DNA of 64,000 nucleotides from Actinomarinicola tropica (GCF_009650215.1 NZ_CP045851.1:1093189-1157188), one strand, 5' to 3'; shown: positions 43,741-52,922, counted from the stretch's first letter. The notes: generated by a model not told the origin, from the sequence alone. Translations and numbers: made by a program.

Positions 43741-44985
43741 ATGATCCGCTCGATGTTCTCGGCCATCTCCGGCCTCCGGAACCACCAGACGATGATGGAC
43801 GTCGTCGGCAACAACATCTCCAACGTCAACACCACCGGCTTCAAGTCGAGCACCACGGTGTTCCAGGACGTCCTCAGCCAGGTCCTGCGGGGCGGCGGCG
43901 CGGCCAACCAGGAGCTCGGCGGCACCAACCCCGCCCAGGTCGGCCTCGGCTCCCGCGTCGCCGCCATCACCACCAACTTCGGCCAGGGCGCGCTGCAGCG
44001 CACCGGTCGCGCCACCGACCTCGCCGTGCAGGGCGACGGGTTCTTCGTCGTCAACCAGGCGGGCCAGGAGCTCTATACGCGGGCCGGCTCGTTCTCGATC
44101 GACGCCCTCGGCCGCCTCGTCACCCAGGAGGGTGCGTTCGTCATGGGCTGGCAGAGCGACGCCGCCGGCAACGTCAACTCGAACGGCGCCATCGGGCAGA
44201 TCCAGGTGCCGGTCGGCGACCTCGTCGCCCCGGTCGCCTCGACCGAGATCGCCCTCGGCGGCAACCTGCCGTCGAACGCCGCGGTCGGCGCGAGCATCGT
44301 GAACTCGGTCGAGGTGTTCGACACCCAGGGCAACCCGATCTCGATCCGCCACACCTTCACCAAGACCGCCGCCGACACCTGGACCGTCGCCAGCGAGTAC
44401 ACCCTCGCCGACGGCACGACGGGTGCGGCCGGTGCCGACTCGACGATCGTGTTCGACGGCGCGGGCGAGATCGATGCCGGTGCGTCGACGATCAACCCCC
44501 TCAACACGATCCCCGCTCCCGCGGGCACGATCGACCTGTTCCTCGGCGACCCGGGCGGCGCCAACCGCCTCACCCAGTACGGCGAGCTCTCCACCGTCGC
44601 CGTGCTCAGCCAGGACGGCTCGGCCGCCGGTTCGCTCCAGTCGTTCAGCGTGTCCCAGGAGGGCCTCGTCGTGGGGTCCTACTCCAACGGCCGCACCCGG
44701 GCCATCGGCCAGATCGCCCTCGCCAGCTTCGCCAACCCTGAGGGCCTGGAGAAGGTCGGCGGCTCGAACTACCGGTCCACCATGAACTCCGGCCTGGCCC
44801 AGCTCGGCACCGCCGGCGCCGGCGGCCGGGGGCTCCTGTCGTCGGGCACGCTCGAGATGTCGAACGTCGACCTGGCCCAGGAGTTCACCAACCTGATCGT
44901 CGCCCAGCGCGGCTTCCAGGCCAACTCCCGGGTGGTCACCACCTCCGACGAGCTGCTCCAGGAGGTCGTGAACCTCAAGCGCTGA
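43741..44985 (+). CDS. flgE: Flagellar hook protein FlgE
   Basis: A 414-residue FlgE, the hook subunit. MIRSMFSAISGLRNHQTMMDVVGNNISNVNTTGFKSS is the hook/rod start, the middle has DLAVQGDGFFVV, and the C-terminus LEMSNVDLAQEFTNLIVAQRGFQANSRVVTTSDELLQEVVNLKR is classical. ATG 43741 is preceded by GAAGAGGAG. It ends the long operon and is followed by a strong terminator. No separate flgF or flgG is seen, so distal-rod subunits must lie elsewhere. Confidence 0.96.
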   Translation: MIRSMFSAISGLRNHQTMMDVVGNNISNVNTTGFKSSTTVFQDVLSQVLRGGGAANQELGGTNPAQVGLGSRVAAITTNFGQGALQRTGRATDLAVQGDGFFVVNQAGQELYTRAGSFSIDALGRLVTQEGAFVMGWQSDAAGNVNSNGAIGQIQVPVGDLVAPVASTEIALGGNLPSNAAVGASIVNSVEVFDTQGNPISIRHTFTKTAADTWTVASEYTLADGTTGAAGADSTIVFDGAGEIDAGASTINPLNTIPAPAGTIDLFLGDPGGANRLTQYGELSTVAVLSQDGSAAGSLQSFSVSQEGLVVGSYSNGRTRAIGQIALASFANPEGLEKVGGSNYRSTMNSGLAQLGTAGAGGRGLLSSGTLEMSNVDLAQEFTNLIVAQRGFQANSRVVTTSDELLQEVVNLKR

Positions 44986-45005
44986 TCCAGCGTCGAGTCG
45001 CGCGC

Positions 45006-45046
45006 GGCGCGGGGGAGGGGTGAGCCGATCGCCCCGACCCCGCGCC
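45006..45046 (+). terminator. Hairpin terminator after flgE
   Basis: Outer arms 45006-45014 and 45038-45046 pair over 9 bp, with an inner GGGG/CCCC pair, followed by GTTT. It separates flgE from the flbD promoter. Confidence 0.75.
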
Positions 45047-45063
45047 GTTTCGCGCCTCCAGTC

Positions 45064-45090
45064 CTCATGCCGACGCCGGTCCGACCGATC
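45064..45090 (+). promoter_or_regulatory. FliA-type promoter for flbD-motA-motB-fliL (CTCATG-N15-CCGATC)
   Basis: CTCATG (45064-45069), 15 nt, CCGATC (45085-45090). It would give a leader of about 39 nt to the flbD ATG. Confidence 0.7.
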
Positions 45091-45136
45091 ACCCGGGCGT
45101 CGCTTCGATCCAGCACACGGAAGGTGAACGGACGCG

Positions 45137-45397
45137 ATGATCCTCTTGCGACGCCTCAACGGGAGCGAGTTCGGCGTGAACGCCGACCTCATCGAACGTC
45201 TCGAGGTCACCCCCGACACCGTCGTCACCCTCGTGGACGGCACCAAGTACGTCGTCGCCGAGCCGGTCGACGAGGTCATCGAGAAGATCATCGACTTCCG
45301 CGCCCGCATCCTGGCCACCGCCGAGGTGTACGAGCGGTCCGGTGCCACCCCGGCGTCGCCGCTGCGCCTGGTGCCCGAGACGATCGAGGAGATCTGA
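45137..45397 (+). CDS. flbD: FlbD/SwrD-family small protein
   Basis: An 86-residue protein of the FlbD family, called SwrD in Bacillus, where it raises motor torque. MILLRRLNGSEFGVNADLIERLEVTPDTVVTLVDGTKYVV is the full family pattern. The C-terminal 25 residues are extra. It directly precedes motA with one base between the stop and the GTG, which fits a role with the stator. Confidence 0.92.
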   Translation: MILLRRLNGSEFGVNADLIERLEVTPDTVVTLVDGTKYVVAEPVDEVIEKIIDFRARILATAEVYERSGATPASPLRLVPETIEEI

Positions 45398-45398
45398 C

Positions 45399-46187
45399 GT
45401 GGAACCGGCATCCCTCATCGGCCTCGTCCTCGTCCTCGTCGGGACCTTCATCGGGTCGACGCTGAAGGGCGTCGGCATCGGCGCCTACTTCGGCGTCCCC
45501 GCCGCGTTCCTCATCGTGGTCGTCGCCTCCATCGGCGCCACGATGATGTCGAACGCCATGGCCGACGTGAAGAACATGCCCAAGGCGTTCATGAAGGCGT
45601 TCAAGCCCGGCGACACGGGCGATCCCAGCGCCTCGATCGACACGATCGTCGAGTTCGCCGAGCGGGCCCGTCGCGAGGGCCTCCTCGCCCTCGAGGACTC
45701 GATCGACAAGGTCGAGGACCCCTTCATGCGGCGGGGCCTCCAGATGGCCATCGACGGCGGCGACCCGGAGATGGTCCGCGACGTCATGGAGACCGAGGTC
45801 AACGCCATGCGCGAGCGCCACAAGGTCGGCTCGCAGTTCATGACGAGCGTCGGCATCTTCTCCCCGACCTTCGGCATCATCGGCGCCGTCGTGGGCCTCA
45901 TCGCCACGCTCAGCAAGCTCGACGACCCGGCCCACCTCGGCGCGGGCATCGCGGCCGCGTTCATCGCCACCTTCTGGGGCGTCTTCATGGCCAACGGCAT
46001 CTTCCTGCCCATCGGCAAGAAGCTGCAGCGCCTGTCGGCCGAGGAGCTTGCCCACAAGCAGCTGATCATCGAGGGCGTCCTGTCGATCCAGGCCGGCTCG
46101 AACCCCCGCATGCTCGACGACATCCTCACGTCCTACCTGGCGCCGAAGGCGCGCCTGGCCCGCATGGAGGAGCGGCAGAGTGCGTAA
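45399..46187 (+). CDS. motA: Flagellar stator protein MotA
   Basis: A 262-residue MotA, the membrane stator subunit. Four hydrophobic segments lie at about 4-22, 30-48, 150-175 and 182-205. The cytosolic loop contains RRGLQMAIDGGDPEMVRDVMETEV, which includes the charged residues that meet FliG. PTFGIIGAVVGLI and FWGVFMANGIFLPIGKKL are typical of H+-type MotA. The GTG start and one-base gap to flbD indicate co-translation. Overlaps motB by 8 nt. Confidence 0.96.
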   Translation: MEPASLIGLVLVLVGTFIGSTLKGVGIGAYFGVPAAFLIVVVASIGATMMSNAMADVKNMPKAFMKAFKPGDTGDPSASIDTIVEFAERARREGLLALEDSIDKVEDPFMRRGLQMAIDGGDPEMVRDVMETEVNAMRERHKVGSQFMTSVGIFSPTFGIIGAVVGLIATLSKLDDPAHLGAGIAAAFIATFWGVFMANGIFLPIGKKLQRLSAEELAHKQLIIEGVLSIQAGSNPRMLDDILTSYLAPKARLARMEERQSA

Positions 46188-47031
46188 GAAGCACGCCGCC
46201 CACCACGAGGAGGAGCACGAGAACCACGAGGCGTGGGTCATCCCCTACGCGGACATGCTCACCCTGCTCATGGGCCTCTTCGTCGTCCTCTGGGCCATCA
46301 GCTCGGCCGACATGGCCAAGCTCGAGGCCCTCCAGACCAGCTTCGCGGGGTCGCTCGGCATGACGCCGAGCGGCGAGTCCGCGGCGGGCGGCGACGGCGC
46401 CCTCGACGGCACCGACGGCGTCCTCGAGGGCGGCTTCCCCGAGCCCCTCGTCGTCAACGGGGTCGAGATGACCGAGGAGCGCATCGAGGAGGCGGTCGGC
46501 GCGCTCGAGCGCGAGCAGGACGCCGAGGAGGCGCGCGCCGAGGAGAACGAGCAGCTCGACGCCGTCGAGCAGGCCATCAGCGACCACGCCGCGGCCACCG
46601 GTGTCGCCGACGTCGTCGGCTTCCGCCGTGAGGACCGGGGGCTCGTGGTCTCGATCGTGAGCGACCAGGTCCTCTTCGAGCCCGGCTCGGCCGACCTCCG
46701 CCCGGAGGGGCGCGCCGTGCTCGACGGGCTCGCCGACGCCCTCGTCGCCCTGCCGAACCACGTGGCCATCGAGGGCCACACCGACGACGTGCCCATCGCG
46801 ACGGCGCGCTTCCCCTCCAACTGGGAGCTCTCCACCGCCCGGGCCACGTCGGTCCTCCAGTACCTGCTGTCGACGCACGGCTTCCCGCCCCAGCGCCTCA
46901 CCGCCTCCGGCTACGGGGAGCAGCACCCCGTCGCCGACAACGCCGACCCCACGGGCCGGGCCCGCAACCGCCGGGTGGACATCGCCGTCCTCTCCATGAC
47001 CCCCGCCGCACCGACCGGAGCGACACCATGA
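46180..47031 (+). CDS. motB: Flagellar stator protein MotB
   Basis: A 283-residue MotB. One membrane helix near 22-42 holds the proton-binding Asp in PYADMLTLLMGLF. The plug and linker region follows, then an OmpA-like peptidoglycan-binding domain (VAIEGHTDDVPI, NWELSTARATSVLQYLL, NRRVDIAVL). It anchors the stator to the wall. Overlaps both motA and fliL. Confidence 0.96.
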   Translation: MRKKHAAHHEEEHENHEAWVIPYADMLTLLMGLFVVLWAISSADMAKLEALQTSFAGSLGMTPSGESAAGGDGALDGTDGVLEGGFPEPLVVNGVEMTEERIEEAVGALEREQDAEEARAEENEQLDAVEQAISDHAAATGVADVVGFRREDRGLVVSIVSDQVLFEPGSADLRPEGRAVLDGLADALVALPNHVAIEGHTDDVPIATARFPSNWELSTARATSVLQYLLSTHGFPPQRLTASGYGEQHPVADNADPTGRARNRRVDIAVLSMTPAAPTGATP

Positions 47032-47564
47032 CCATGACCGAGAACCCCGAGGTCTCGGCCGCGGCGCCTGCCGAGGCCGACGCGAAGGCCAAGAAGGGGA
47101 AGAAGGGCAAGAAGGAGAAGGGTGGACGGTCGAACGTCGTCCCCGCCGTGATCCTCGCCGTGGGCATCGCCGCCGGCGGCTACTTCATGGGCGGGTCCGA
47201 CAGCGGCGCGGCCACCGTCGACACGACCGTCGCGCCCGAGGTCGTCGAGGGTCCGCTGCTCGGCGTCGAGCCGATGACGGTCAACCTCGCCAACGGCCGC
47301 TACCTGCGGATGGCGGCGTCGTTCCAGATGTCCGACGCCTACGAGGACGCCGTCGAGGGGGAGGACGGTGGCGAGGAGTTCGCCCACCACGACGCGTCGC
47401 GGGTCCAGGACCTGCTCATCTCCTCGCTCGGCGGACGTGACGCCGCGGGCCTCAGCACCGCCGAGGGCCGCCACGAGGTGAAGGAGGCCCTGGAGGCCGA
47501 GCTGAACGAGGTCTTCGACGGGTCGGTCATGGAGATCTACTTCACCGAGTTCGTCATCCAGTAG
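47028..47564 (+). CDS. fliL: Flagellar basal-body-associated protein FliL
   Basis: A 178-residue FliL. A Lys-rich cytosolic start, one membrane helix at about 36-54 (VVPAVILAVGIAAGGYFMGG) and an exported stomatin-like domain (LEPMTVNLANGRYLRMAASFQ, then LEAELNEVFDGSVMEIYFTEFVIQ) are all typical. FliL rings surround the stator. Last gene of this unit. A weak CCCC/GGGG hairpin at about 47592-47605 could end it. Confidence 0.93.
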   Translation: MTMTENPEVSAAAPAEADAKAKKGKKGKKEKGGRSNVVPAVILAVGIAAGGYFMGGSDSGAATVDTTVAPEVVEGPLLGVEPMTVNLANGRYLRMAASFQMSDAYEDAVEGEDGGEEFAHHDASRVQDLLISSLGGRDAAGLSTAEGRHEVKEALEAELNEVFDGSVMEIYFTEFVIQ

Positions 47565-47581
47565 GTCGACGAGGGCGAATA

Positions 47582-47592
47582 GGTCGAACGGC
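47582..47592 (+). promoter_or_regulatory. Shared element GGTCGAACGGC upstream of fliM
   Basis: Identical to 34520-34530, starting 30 bp before the fliM -35 box. Confidence 0.4.
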
Positions 47593-47611
47593 CCCTCTTC
47601 GGGGGTCAAGC

Positions 47612-47638
47612 CTCATCGACAACCGGGCAGGGCCGATC
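47612..47638 (+). promoter_or_regulatory. FliA-type promoter for the fliM-flhB operon (CTCATC-N15-CCGATC)
   Basis: CTCATC (47612-47617), 15 nt, CCGATC (47633-47638). Eight nt separate it from the fliM GTG, implying a leaderless mRNA. Confidence 0.75.
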
Positions 47639-47646
47639 ACCTCGCC

Positions 47647-48615
47647 GTGCCCGTCACGGTTCCTCGACACGTCGATCCCGAGCTCACGCACAAGGCGCGC
47701 CCGTTCGACTTCCGGCGCCCGAACAAGCTGAGCCGGGACCACGTCCGCAGCCTCCAGATCGTCCACGAGACGTTCGCGCGCCAGTTCACGACCGTCCTGT
47801 CGAGCACGCTCCGCGTGGTCTCGCAGGTGTCGGTGCTGTCGATCGAGCAGCTCGCCTACGACGAGTACGTGAGCGACACGCCGAACCCGTCGCACATGTC
47901 GATCCTCTCGGTCGAGCCGCTGCCCGGCGTCGCGGTGCTCCAGTTCCCGCTGCAGACCGCCATGACGATCGTCGACCTCATGCTCGGCGGCCACGGTGCC
48001 ACCACCGGGCCCGAGCGGCCGCTCACCGACATCGAGCGGGGCCTCGTCCGCACGATCATCGACCGCGTCCTCGCCGAGCTGGCCTACGCCTTCGAGTCGG
48101 TCGCCACGATCGAGCCCGCGGTGATCGGCTACGAGTCGAACCCGCAGTTCGCCCAGGTCGCCGCACCGTCGGACATGACCGTCGTGATCATGTTCGACAT
48201 GAAGATCGGTGCGGTCGAGAACGTGGCCTCGCTGTGCTTCACCTACTCGGCGCTGCAGCCGATCCTCGACACGATCGCCGCGGCGACCGCCCACAGCCAG
48301 GTGGGCCGACACGACCTCGAGATCGCCCGTGAGCGGGTCGCGCACCGCATGCTCGACGTGCCTGTCGACCTGGCGGTCGAGTTCGCGCCCGTCACGCTCA
48401 CCTCGGGCCAGATCGTCGACCTCCAGGTCGGCGACGTCATCCCCCTCGGGCACCCGACCGACCTGCCCCTGACGGGCACCGTCGACGGCACGCCGGCGTT
48501 CCGGGTCCGCCCGGCGCGCTCGGGCAAGCGCCTCGCCGGCCAGGTCGTCGACGAGATCGATCCACGCCGGGCGGCTGCGGCCGCCGCCACCCTCCGCACG
48601 GGAGAGCTCCGATGA
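47647..48615 (+). CDS. fliM: Flagellar motor switch protein FliM, without the usual CheY-binding N-terminus
   Basis: A 322-residue FliM, the middle C-ring protein. [38 protein letters not shown] is the family signature. The CheC-like middle and SpoA C-terminal domains are present ([18 protein letters not shown], then [12 protein letters not shown]). Most FliM proteins begin with a peptide like LSQxEIDALL that binds phospho-CheY. This one starts [17 protein letters not shown], and the upstream frame offers no start codon and no such motif. The GTG is fixed by the promoter 8 nt upstream. First gene of fliM-N-O-P-Q-R-flhB. Confidence 0.94.
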   Translation: MPVTVPRHVDPELTHKARPFDFRRPNKLSRDHVRSLQIVHETFARQFTTVLSSTLRVVSQVSVLSIEQLAYDEYVSDTPNPSHMSILSVEPLPGVAVLQFPLQTAMTIVDLMLGGHGATTGPERPLTDIERGLVRTIIDRVLAELAYAFESVATIEPAVIGYESNPQFAQVAAPSDMTVVIMFDMKIGAVENVASLCFTYSALQPILDTIAAATAHSQVGRHDLEIARERVAHRMLDVPVDLAVEFAPVTLTSGQIVDLQVGDVIPLGHPTDLPLTGTVDGTPAFRVRPARSGKRLAGQVVDEIDPRRAAAAAATLRTGELR

Positions 48616-49424
48616 CCCCCACCCCCACGGCCACGACCGTGTCGACCGAGTCGCTCGCCGAGCTGGTCGGCACCGTCGCCGACGACTTCCCGGCGGTCGG
48701 CCTCCAGGCCGGGCCCGCCGACGTGCAGAGCACGCTCGACGAGCTGCTGCCCGCCGAGGACGCGCTGGTCCTCGTCGTGCCCGCGGCGGGCGGCCCGGCG
48801 CGCGACCTGTTCGTCATCGTCGCACCCGCGCTGCTCGCGTTGATGGGCGTCAACGACGCCGCCGAGCTGCCCGGAGCGGTGGCCCGCACGATCCTCGAGC
48901 TGGCCGATGGCGACCCCATCGACGAGGCGAACGGCCGGCTCGGCGCCGGTGCGGACGCGCTCGTCGGCCTCCCCGTCGACGGCGCCGCGCCCGGGTCGAC
49001 CATGGTGGCCGCAGGCGTCTTCGCCGGTGTCGACCACGTCGCCACCGTCGGCGTCGCCGTCCACGGTGAGCCGAGCGCGACGAGCGCCGAGCCCGAGGCG
49101 ATGGACCTCCCCGCGGTCAGCGCCGGGGCGCCCGCCCCGTCCGCCGCCGCGCCGGCGACCTCCCGCGTTCCCGGCGGTCGGGGCCTCGACCTCCTCGGTG
49201 GCGTGCAGATGAGCGTCGTCGCCGAGCTGGGTCGGACCCGCATGACCGTCGCCGAGCTCCTCAGCCTGGCTCCGGGCTCGGTCGTCGAGCTCGATCGTGC
49301 CGCCGGCAGCCCCATCGACCTCCTCGTCAACGGGACGCTGATCGCCCGTGGCGAGGTCGTGGTCGTCGACGAGGAGTTCGGCCTCCGCGTCACCGAGATC
49401 GTGGACGGGACCGAGGGCCACTGA
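48612..49424 (+). CDS. fliN: Long FliN (FliY-like) motor switch protein
   Basis: A 270-residue protein whose last 85 residues are the FliN SpoA domain ([36 protein letters not shown], then [11 protein letters not shown]-like [26 protein letters not shown]). The first 160 residues ([18 protein letters not shown], then [15 protein letters not shown]) look like a CheC/FliM-like domain, as in FliY of Bacillus, but no ExxN phosphatase motif is obvious. Ordinary FliN has 80-140 residues. A Pro/Ala linker joins the halves. Confidence 0.88.
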   Translation: MTPTPTATTVSTESLAELVGTVADDFPAVGLQAGPADVQSTLDELLPAEDALVLVVPAAGGPARDLFVIVAPALLALMGVNDAAELPGAVARTILELADGDPIDEANGRLGAGADALVGLPVDGAAPGSTMVAAGVFAGVDHVATVGVAVHGEPSATSAEPEAMDLPAVSAGAPAPSAAAPATSRVPGGRGLDLLGGVQMSVVAELGRTRMTVAELLSLAPGSVVELDRAAGSPIDLLVNGTLIARGEVVVVDEEFGLRVTEIVDGTEGH

Positions 49425-49819
49425 TGGCGACCGACGTCAACGTGCTGGAGCTGATGCTCCGGCTCGTCATCTCGATGGGGCTCGTCGTGGCCATCATCGT
49501 GGTCGCCGCGAAGTTCGTGAGGAACCGGCCGGGCCTCGGGCTCGGTCGCACCGGGGACGGGCCGAAGGTCGACGTGCTCGACCGCACCCAGGTGGGCCGC
49601 AACGCGTCGGTCGCCGTGGTGCGCGTCGGCGGGCGCGGCCTCGTGGTCGGCGTCACCGAGCAGCAGGTCACGCTCCTCGCCGAGGCGCCGGAGCTGGTCG
49701 TGAAGTACGAGCAACAGGAGGCCGAACGGACTGCGCCTCCCGCGGAGCAGGACGCTCCGGGTCGGACACGGATGAACTTCGTCGAGGCGCTGCGGGAGGC
49801 GACCGTCCGTCGGTCGTGA
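49424..49819 (+). CDS. fliO: Flagellar export protein FliO
   Basis: A 131-residue FliO, an assembly factor for FliP. One membrane helix near 8-28 (ELMLRLVISMGLVVAIIVVAAKFV) is followed by a small cytosolic domain (VDVLDRTQVGRNASVAVVRVGGRGLVVGVTEQQVTLL), the standard FliO pattern. A flexible tail follows. It overlaps the fliN stop and precedes fliP, as usual. Confidence 0.9.
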   Translation: MATDVNVLELMLRLVISMGLVVAIIVVAAKFVRNRPGLGLGRTGDGPKVDVLDRTQVGRNASVAVVRVGGRGLVVGVTEQQVTLLAEAPELVVKYEQQEAERTAPPAEQDAPGRTRMNFVEALREATVRRS

Positions 49820-49846
49820 CCGTCCCGCCGCCCTGAGGTGGCATCC

Positions 49847-50671
49847 ATGTCCCGACGCATCCCGGCGTTGATCGCCGCGGTCGTCATCGCACTCGCCCTC
49901 GGCCTCGTGCTACCCGCCGCCCCGGCGGCCGCGCAGGACGTGCCCGGACCCGACGTCCCCGCACCGCCCGTGCCGGGCGCGCCGACCCCCGACGAACCCG
50001 AGGGGCCGAGCGCGACCATCGACATCGACCTGAGCCAGGGCGAGGCCCCGAGCCAGAGCATCGTCATCATCCTCGGGCTCACCGTCTTGTCGGTCGCCCC
50101 GTCGATCCTCATCCTGACGACCAGCTTCACCCGCATGGTGGTCGTCCTCTCGCTGACGAGGAACGCCCTCGGCGTCCAGACCATCCCGCCGAACCAGGTG
50201 GTCATCGGCCTGGCGCTCTTCCTGTCCCTCTTCGTGATGGCGCCCACCCTCTCGGAGATGAACGAGGAGGGCCTCCAGCCGCTGCTCGCCGGCGAGCTCA
50301 GCCAGGGCGAGGCCTTCGAGGCCGCGTCGGCGCCGCTCAAGGAGTTCATGCTCGCCAACACCCGCGAGGGCGAGCTGCAGATGATCGCCGGTGCCGCGGG
50401 CGACGAGGTCCCCGAGCAGATCGAGGACCTGCCGCTCACCACCGTCGCGCCGGCCTTCGTCCTCTCGGAGCTGAAGAGCGCCTTCATCATCGGCTTCGTC
50501 ATCTTCGTGCCGTTCCTGGTCATCGACCTCGTCGTCTCGGCGGTCCTCATGTCGCTCGGCATGATGATGCTGCCGCCGGTCTTCGTGTCGCTGCCCTTCA
50601 AGATCCTCCTGTTCGTCATGGTCGACGGGTGGTCGCTGATCGCCCGGACCCTCCTCGAGAGCTACAGGTGA
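49847..50671 (+). CDS. fliP: Flagellar export gate protein FliP
   Basis: A 274-residue FliP, core of the export channel. A cleavable signal peptide (residues 1-25, ending PAAPAAAQ) is followed by SIVIILGLTVLSVAPSILILTTSFTRMVVVLSLTRNALG, the FliP hallmark. QTIPPNQVVIGLALFLSLFVM and the terminal pair of helices with LGMMMLPPVFVSLPFKILLFVMVDGW complete it. ATG 49847 is preferred; GTG 49838 would add three residues. Confidence 0.97.
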   Translation: MSRRIPALIAAVVIALALGLVLPAAPAAAQDVPGPDVPAPPVPGAPTPDEPEGPSATIDIDLSQGEAPSQSIVIILGLTVLSVAPSILILTTSFTRMVVVLSLTRNALGVQTIPPNQVVIGLALFLSLFVMAPTLSEMNEEGLQPLLAGELSQGEAFEAASAPLKEFMLANTREGELQMIAGAAGDEVPEQIEDLPLTTVAPAFVLSELKSAFIIGFVIFVPFLVIDLVVSAVLMSLGMMMLPPVFVSLPFKILLFVMVDGWSLIARTLLESYR

Positions 50672-50681
50672 GGGGAACCTC

Positions 50682-50951
50682 GTGACCGATTCGATGGTGG
50701 TGGAGATCGGCCTGCAGGCCATGCTCCTGGCGGTGAAGCTCGCCGGGCCGATCCTCGCGGTGACGCTCGGCCTCGGCCTGACGATCGGGCTCGTGCAGTC
50801 CGTGACCCAGCTCCAGGAGCCGACGCTCACGTTCGTCCCGAAGTTCCTCGGCGCCGGTGCGGTCCTGCTGCTCGGCGGGGCGTGGATGCTGCGGGAGGCG
50901 ATCGGCTTCACCGAGGCGCTGTTCGACCTCGTGCCCACGCTGCTCGCCTGA
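50682..50951 (+). CDS. fliQ: Flagellar export gate protein FliQ
   Basis: An 89-residue FliQ with two membrane helices (AMLLAVKLAGPILAVTLGLGLTIGLVQS and FLGAGAVLLLGGAWMLREAI) and the intervening family motif SVTQLQEPTLTFVPK. GTG start, 10 bp after fliP. Confidence 0.96.
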   Translation: MTDSMVVEIGLQAMLLAVKLAGPILAVTLGLGLTIGLVQSVTQLQEPTLTFVPKFLGAGAVLLLGGAWMLREAIGFTEALFDLVPTLLA

Positions 50952-50961
50952 GCGCGATCCG

Positions 50962-51723
50962 GTGACGCTCTCGATCGACCCGACCCTCCTCGTGGGGTTC
51001 CTCTACGCCCTGGTGCGCACCGGGGCGTGGATCGCGATCGCGCCGCCGTTCTCGTCCTCGGCGATCCCCGTGCGGGTGAAGATCGCCATCTCGGTGTGCC
51101 TGGCACTCGTCCTCGCCCCCGGCTTCGAGGGGGGCCCGGACGCGCTCGACACCACGGCGTTCGTCGCCGGGCTCGTCTACCAGGTGGGCGTGGGCCTGGC
51201 CCTCGGGTTCGCCGTGCTCCTGCTCTTCTCCGCCGTGCAGGCCGCGGGGCAGCTCATCGACCTGTCCGCGGCGTTCTCGAGCGCCCAGCTCTACGACCCG
51301 TTCTCCAACGCCGCCTCGACGCCGATGGGGCGGCTCTACCAGATCCTCGCCATCACGATCCTGTTCGTGATCGACGGCCACCTGATGCTCGTGCAGGGGC
51401 TCCTCGCCAGCTTCGAGGCGGCTCCGCTCGGCGGGCTGCGGCTCGACTCGCTCGCGGCGTTCCTCATCCGCGACGTCGGCACCTTCTTCGTCGCTGCCCT
51501 CCAGATCGCGTTCCCGATGCTCGCGGCCCTGTTCCTCGCCGAGGTCGTCCTCGGGCTCCTCAGCCGGGCCGCGCCGCAGATCAACATCCTCGTCATCGGC
51601 TTCAACGTGAAGATCCTCCTGCTGCTCCTCCTCGGCGGCTTCGCCCTGACCATCCTCCCGGGGGCGGTCGAGCGGCTCGTCGAGCAGATCCTCGGCTCCC
51701 AGGCCGGCTGGCTCGGGGGGTGA
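50962..51723 (+). CDS. fliR: Flagellar export gate protein FliR
   Basis: A 253-residue FliR with about six hydrophobic segments. ALVRTGAWIAIAPPFSSSAIPVRVKIAISVCLALVLAP is the family opening, and AGQLIDLSAAFSSAQLYDPFSN and LGLLSRAAPQINILVIGFNVKILL are conserved FliR segments. The GTG at 50962 places this opening at the right distance. Between fliQ and flhB, as usual. Confidence 0.95.
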   Translation: MTLSIDPTLLVGFLYALVRTGAWIAIAPPFSSSAIPVRVKIAISVCLALVLAPGFEGGPDALDTTAFVAGLVYQVGVGLALGFAVLLLFSAVQAAGQLIDLSAAFSSAQLYDPFSNAASTPMGRLYQILAITILFVIDGHLMLVQGLLASFEAAPLGGLRLDSLAAFLIRDVGTFFVAALQIAFPMLAALFLAEVVLGLLSRAAPQINILVIGFNVKILLLLLLGGFALTILPGAVERLVEQILGSQAGWLGG

Positions 51724-51726
51724 GAC

Positions 51727-52902
51727 GTGGCGGACACCAGTGACAAGACCGAGAAGGCGACACCCCGGAAGCGGAAGGAGTCCCGCAAGGAAGGGCAGAT
51801 CGCCAAGACCCAGGACATGTACGGCTGGATCGCCGTGCTCGTCGGCTCCTTCGTCGTGCCGGCGATGATGGGCTCGGTCGGCGGCTCGCTCCAGGGGTCG
51901 ATCGAGGACTGGCGGCGGGTCATCAGCCGTCCCGAGGAAGCCGTCATGTCGGAGGTGGCCCGCCAGACGCTCGTCGGCGTGGGCGGTGCGGTCACGCTGT
52001 TCCTCGTCGTCGCCTTCCTGCTCGGGCTCGTCACCCAGCTGGCCCAGGTCGGCTTCGTGATGACCGGCAAGCCGCTGAAGCCGCAGCTGAAGCGGCTCGA
52101 CCCGATCAAGGGCTTCAAGCAGCTGTTCTCCGTGCGCACCGCGTGGCAGGCGTTGACCGGCATCGTGAAGATGGTCGCGATCGGCCTGGTCTCGATCCCG
52201 ATGCTCGTCGGGGTCTCGCGCGACATGGTCGGCGGCACCCAGTTCGACCTGTCGGCGGGCCTGTCGCTCGTCGGTTCGGCCACCCTGACCGCGGTGCGGA
52301 TCGCGGCGGTCGTCGGCGTGTGCATCGCCCTCGCCGACTACGGCTTCCAGCGGTGGAAGACCGAGAAGGACATGCGCATGTCCAAGCAGGAGATCAAGCA
52401 GGAGATGAAGAACAGCGACGGCGACCCGCACGTGAAGGCCCGCCAGCGCTCGATCCGCCTCGCGGCGTCCCGCAACCGGATGATCGCCTCGGTGGCCGAC
52501 GCCAACGTGGTCGTCACGAACCCGACGCACGTCGCGGTGGCGCTGCGCTACGAGCCGGGCACCGGAGCGCCCCGCGTCGTCGCCCGGGGCGCGGACGGCA
52601 TCGCCATGCGCATCAGGGCCGCGGCCCGCGACGCCGAGGTCCCGATCGTCGAGTCCCGCCCGCTCGCCCGTGCGCTGTACGCCAGCTGCGACGTCGACCG
52701 GGAGATCCCCCGGGAGCTGTTCGAGGGCGTCGCCATGGTCCTCGCGTTCGTCCAGCGGGTCGCCCGACGCACGACGCTGAGCGGCGACCACATCTACGAG
52801 GTGCCGGTCTCGTGGGACCCCGAGCTCTCGGACCTCGACTCGAGCGCCGGTCGCGCCCGGCGTCGCGCCTCGCGCCGCCGTCGGCGCCCGGCCGCGGCCT
52901 GA
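51727..52902 (+). CDS. flhB: Flagellar export switch protein FlhB
   Basis: A 391-residue FlhB, which switches export specificity after self-cleavage. KTEKATPRKRKESRKEGQIAKTQDM is the family start, four membrane helices lie at about 30-50, 88-110, 145-170 and 185-210, and the cleavage site NPTH is at residues 265-268. VARGADGIAMRIRAAARDAEVPIVESRPLARALYASCDVDREIP follows. The extreme C-terminus is Arg-rich. It closes the fliM operon. Confidence 0.97.
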   Translation: MADTSDKTEKATPRKRKESRKEGQIAKTQDMYGWIAVLVGSFVVPAMMGSVGGSLQGSIEDWRRVISRPEEAVMSEVARQTLVGVGGAVTLFLVVAFLLGLVTQLAQVGFVMTGKPLKPQLKRLDPIKGFKQLFSVRTAWQALTGIVKMVAIGLVSIPMLVGVSRDMVGGTQFDLSAGLSLVGSATLTAVRIAAVVGVCIALADYGFQRWKTEKDMRMSKQEIKQEMKNSDGDPHVKARQRSIRLAASRNRMIASVADANVVVTNPTHVAVALRYEPGTGAPRVVARGADGIAMRIRAAARDAEVPIVESRPLARALYASCDVDREIPRELFEGVAMVLAFVQRVARRTTLSGDHIYEVPVSWDPELSDLDSSAGRARRRASRRRRRPAAA

Positions 52903-52922
52903 CGCCGATCTGCGGGCGAACC

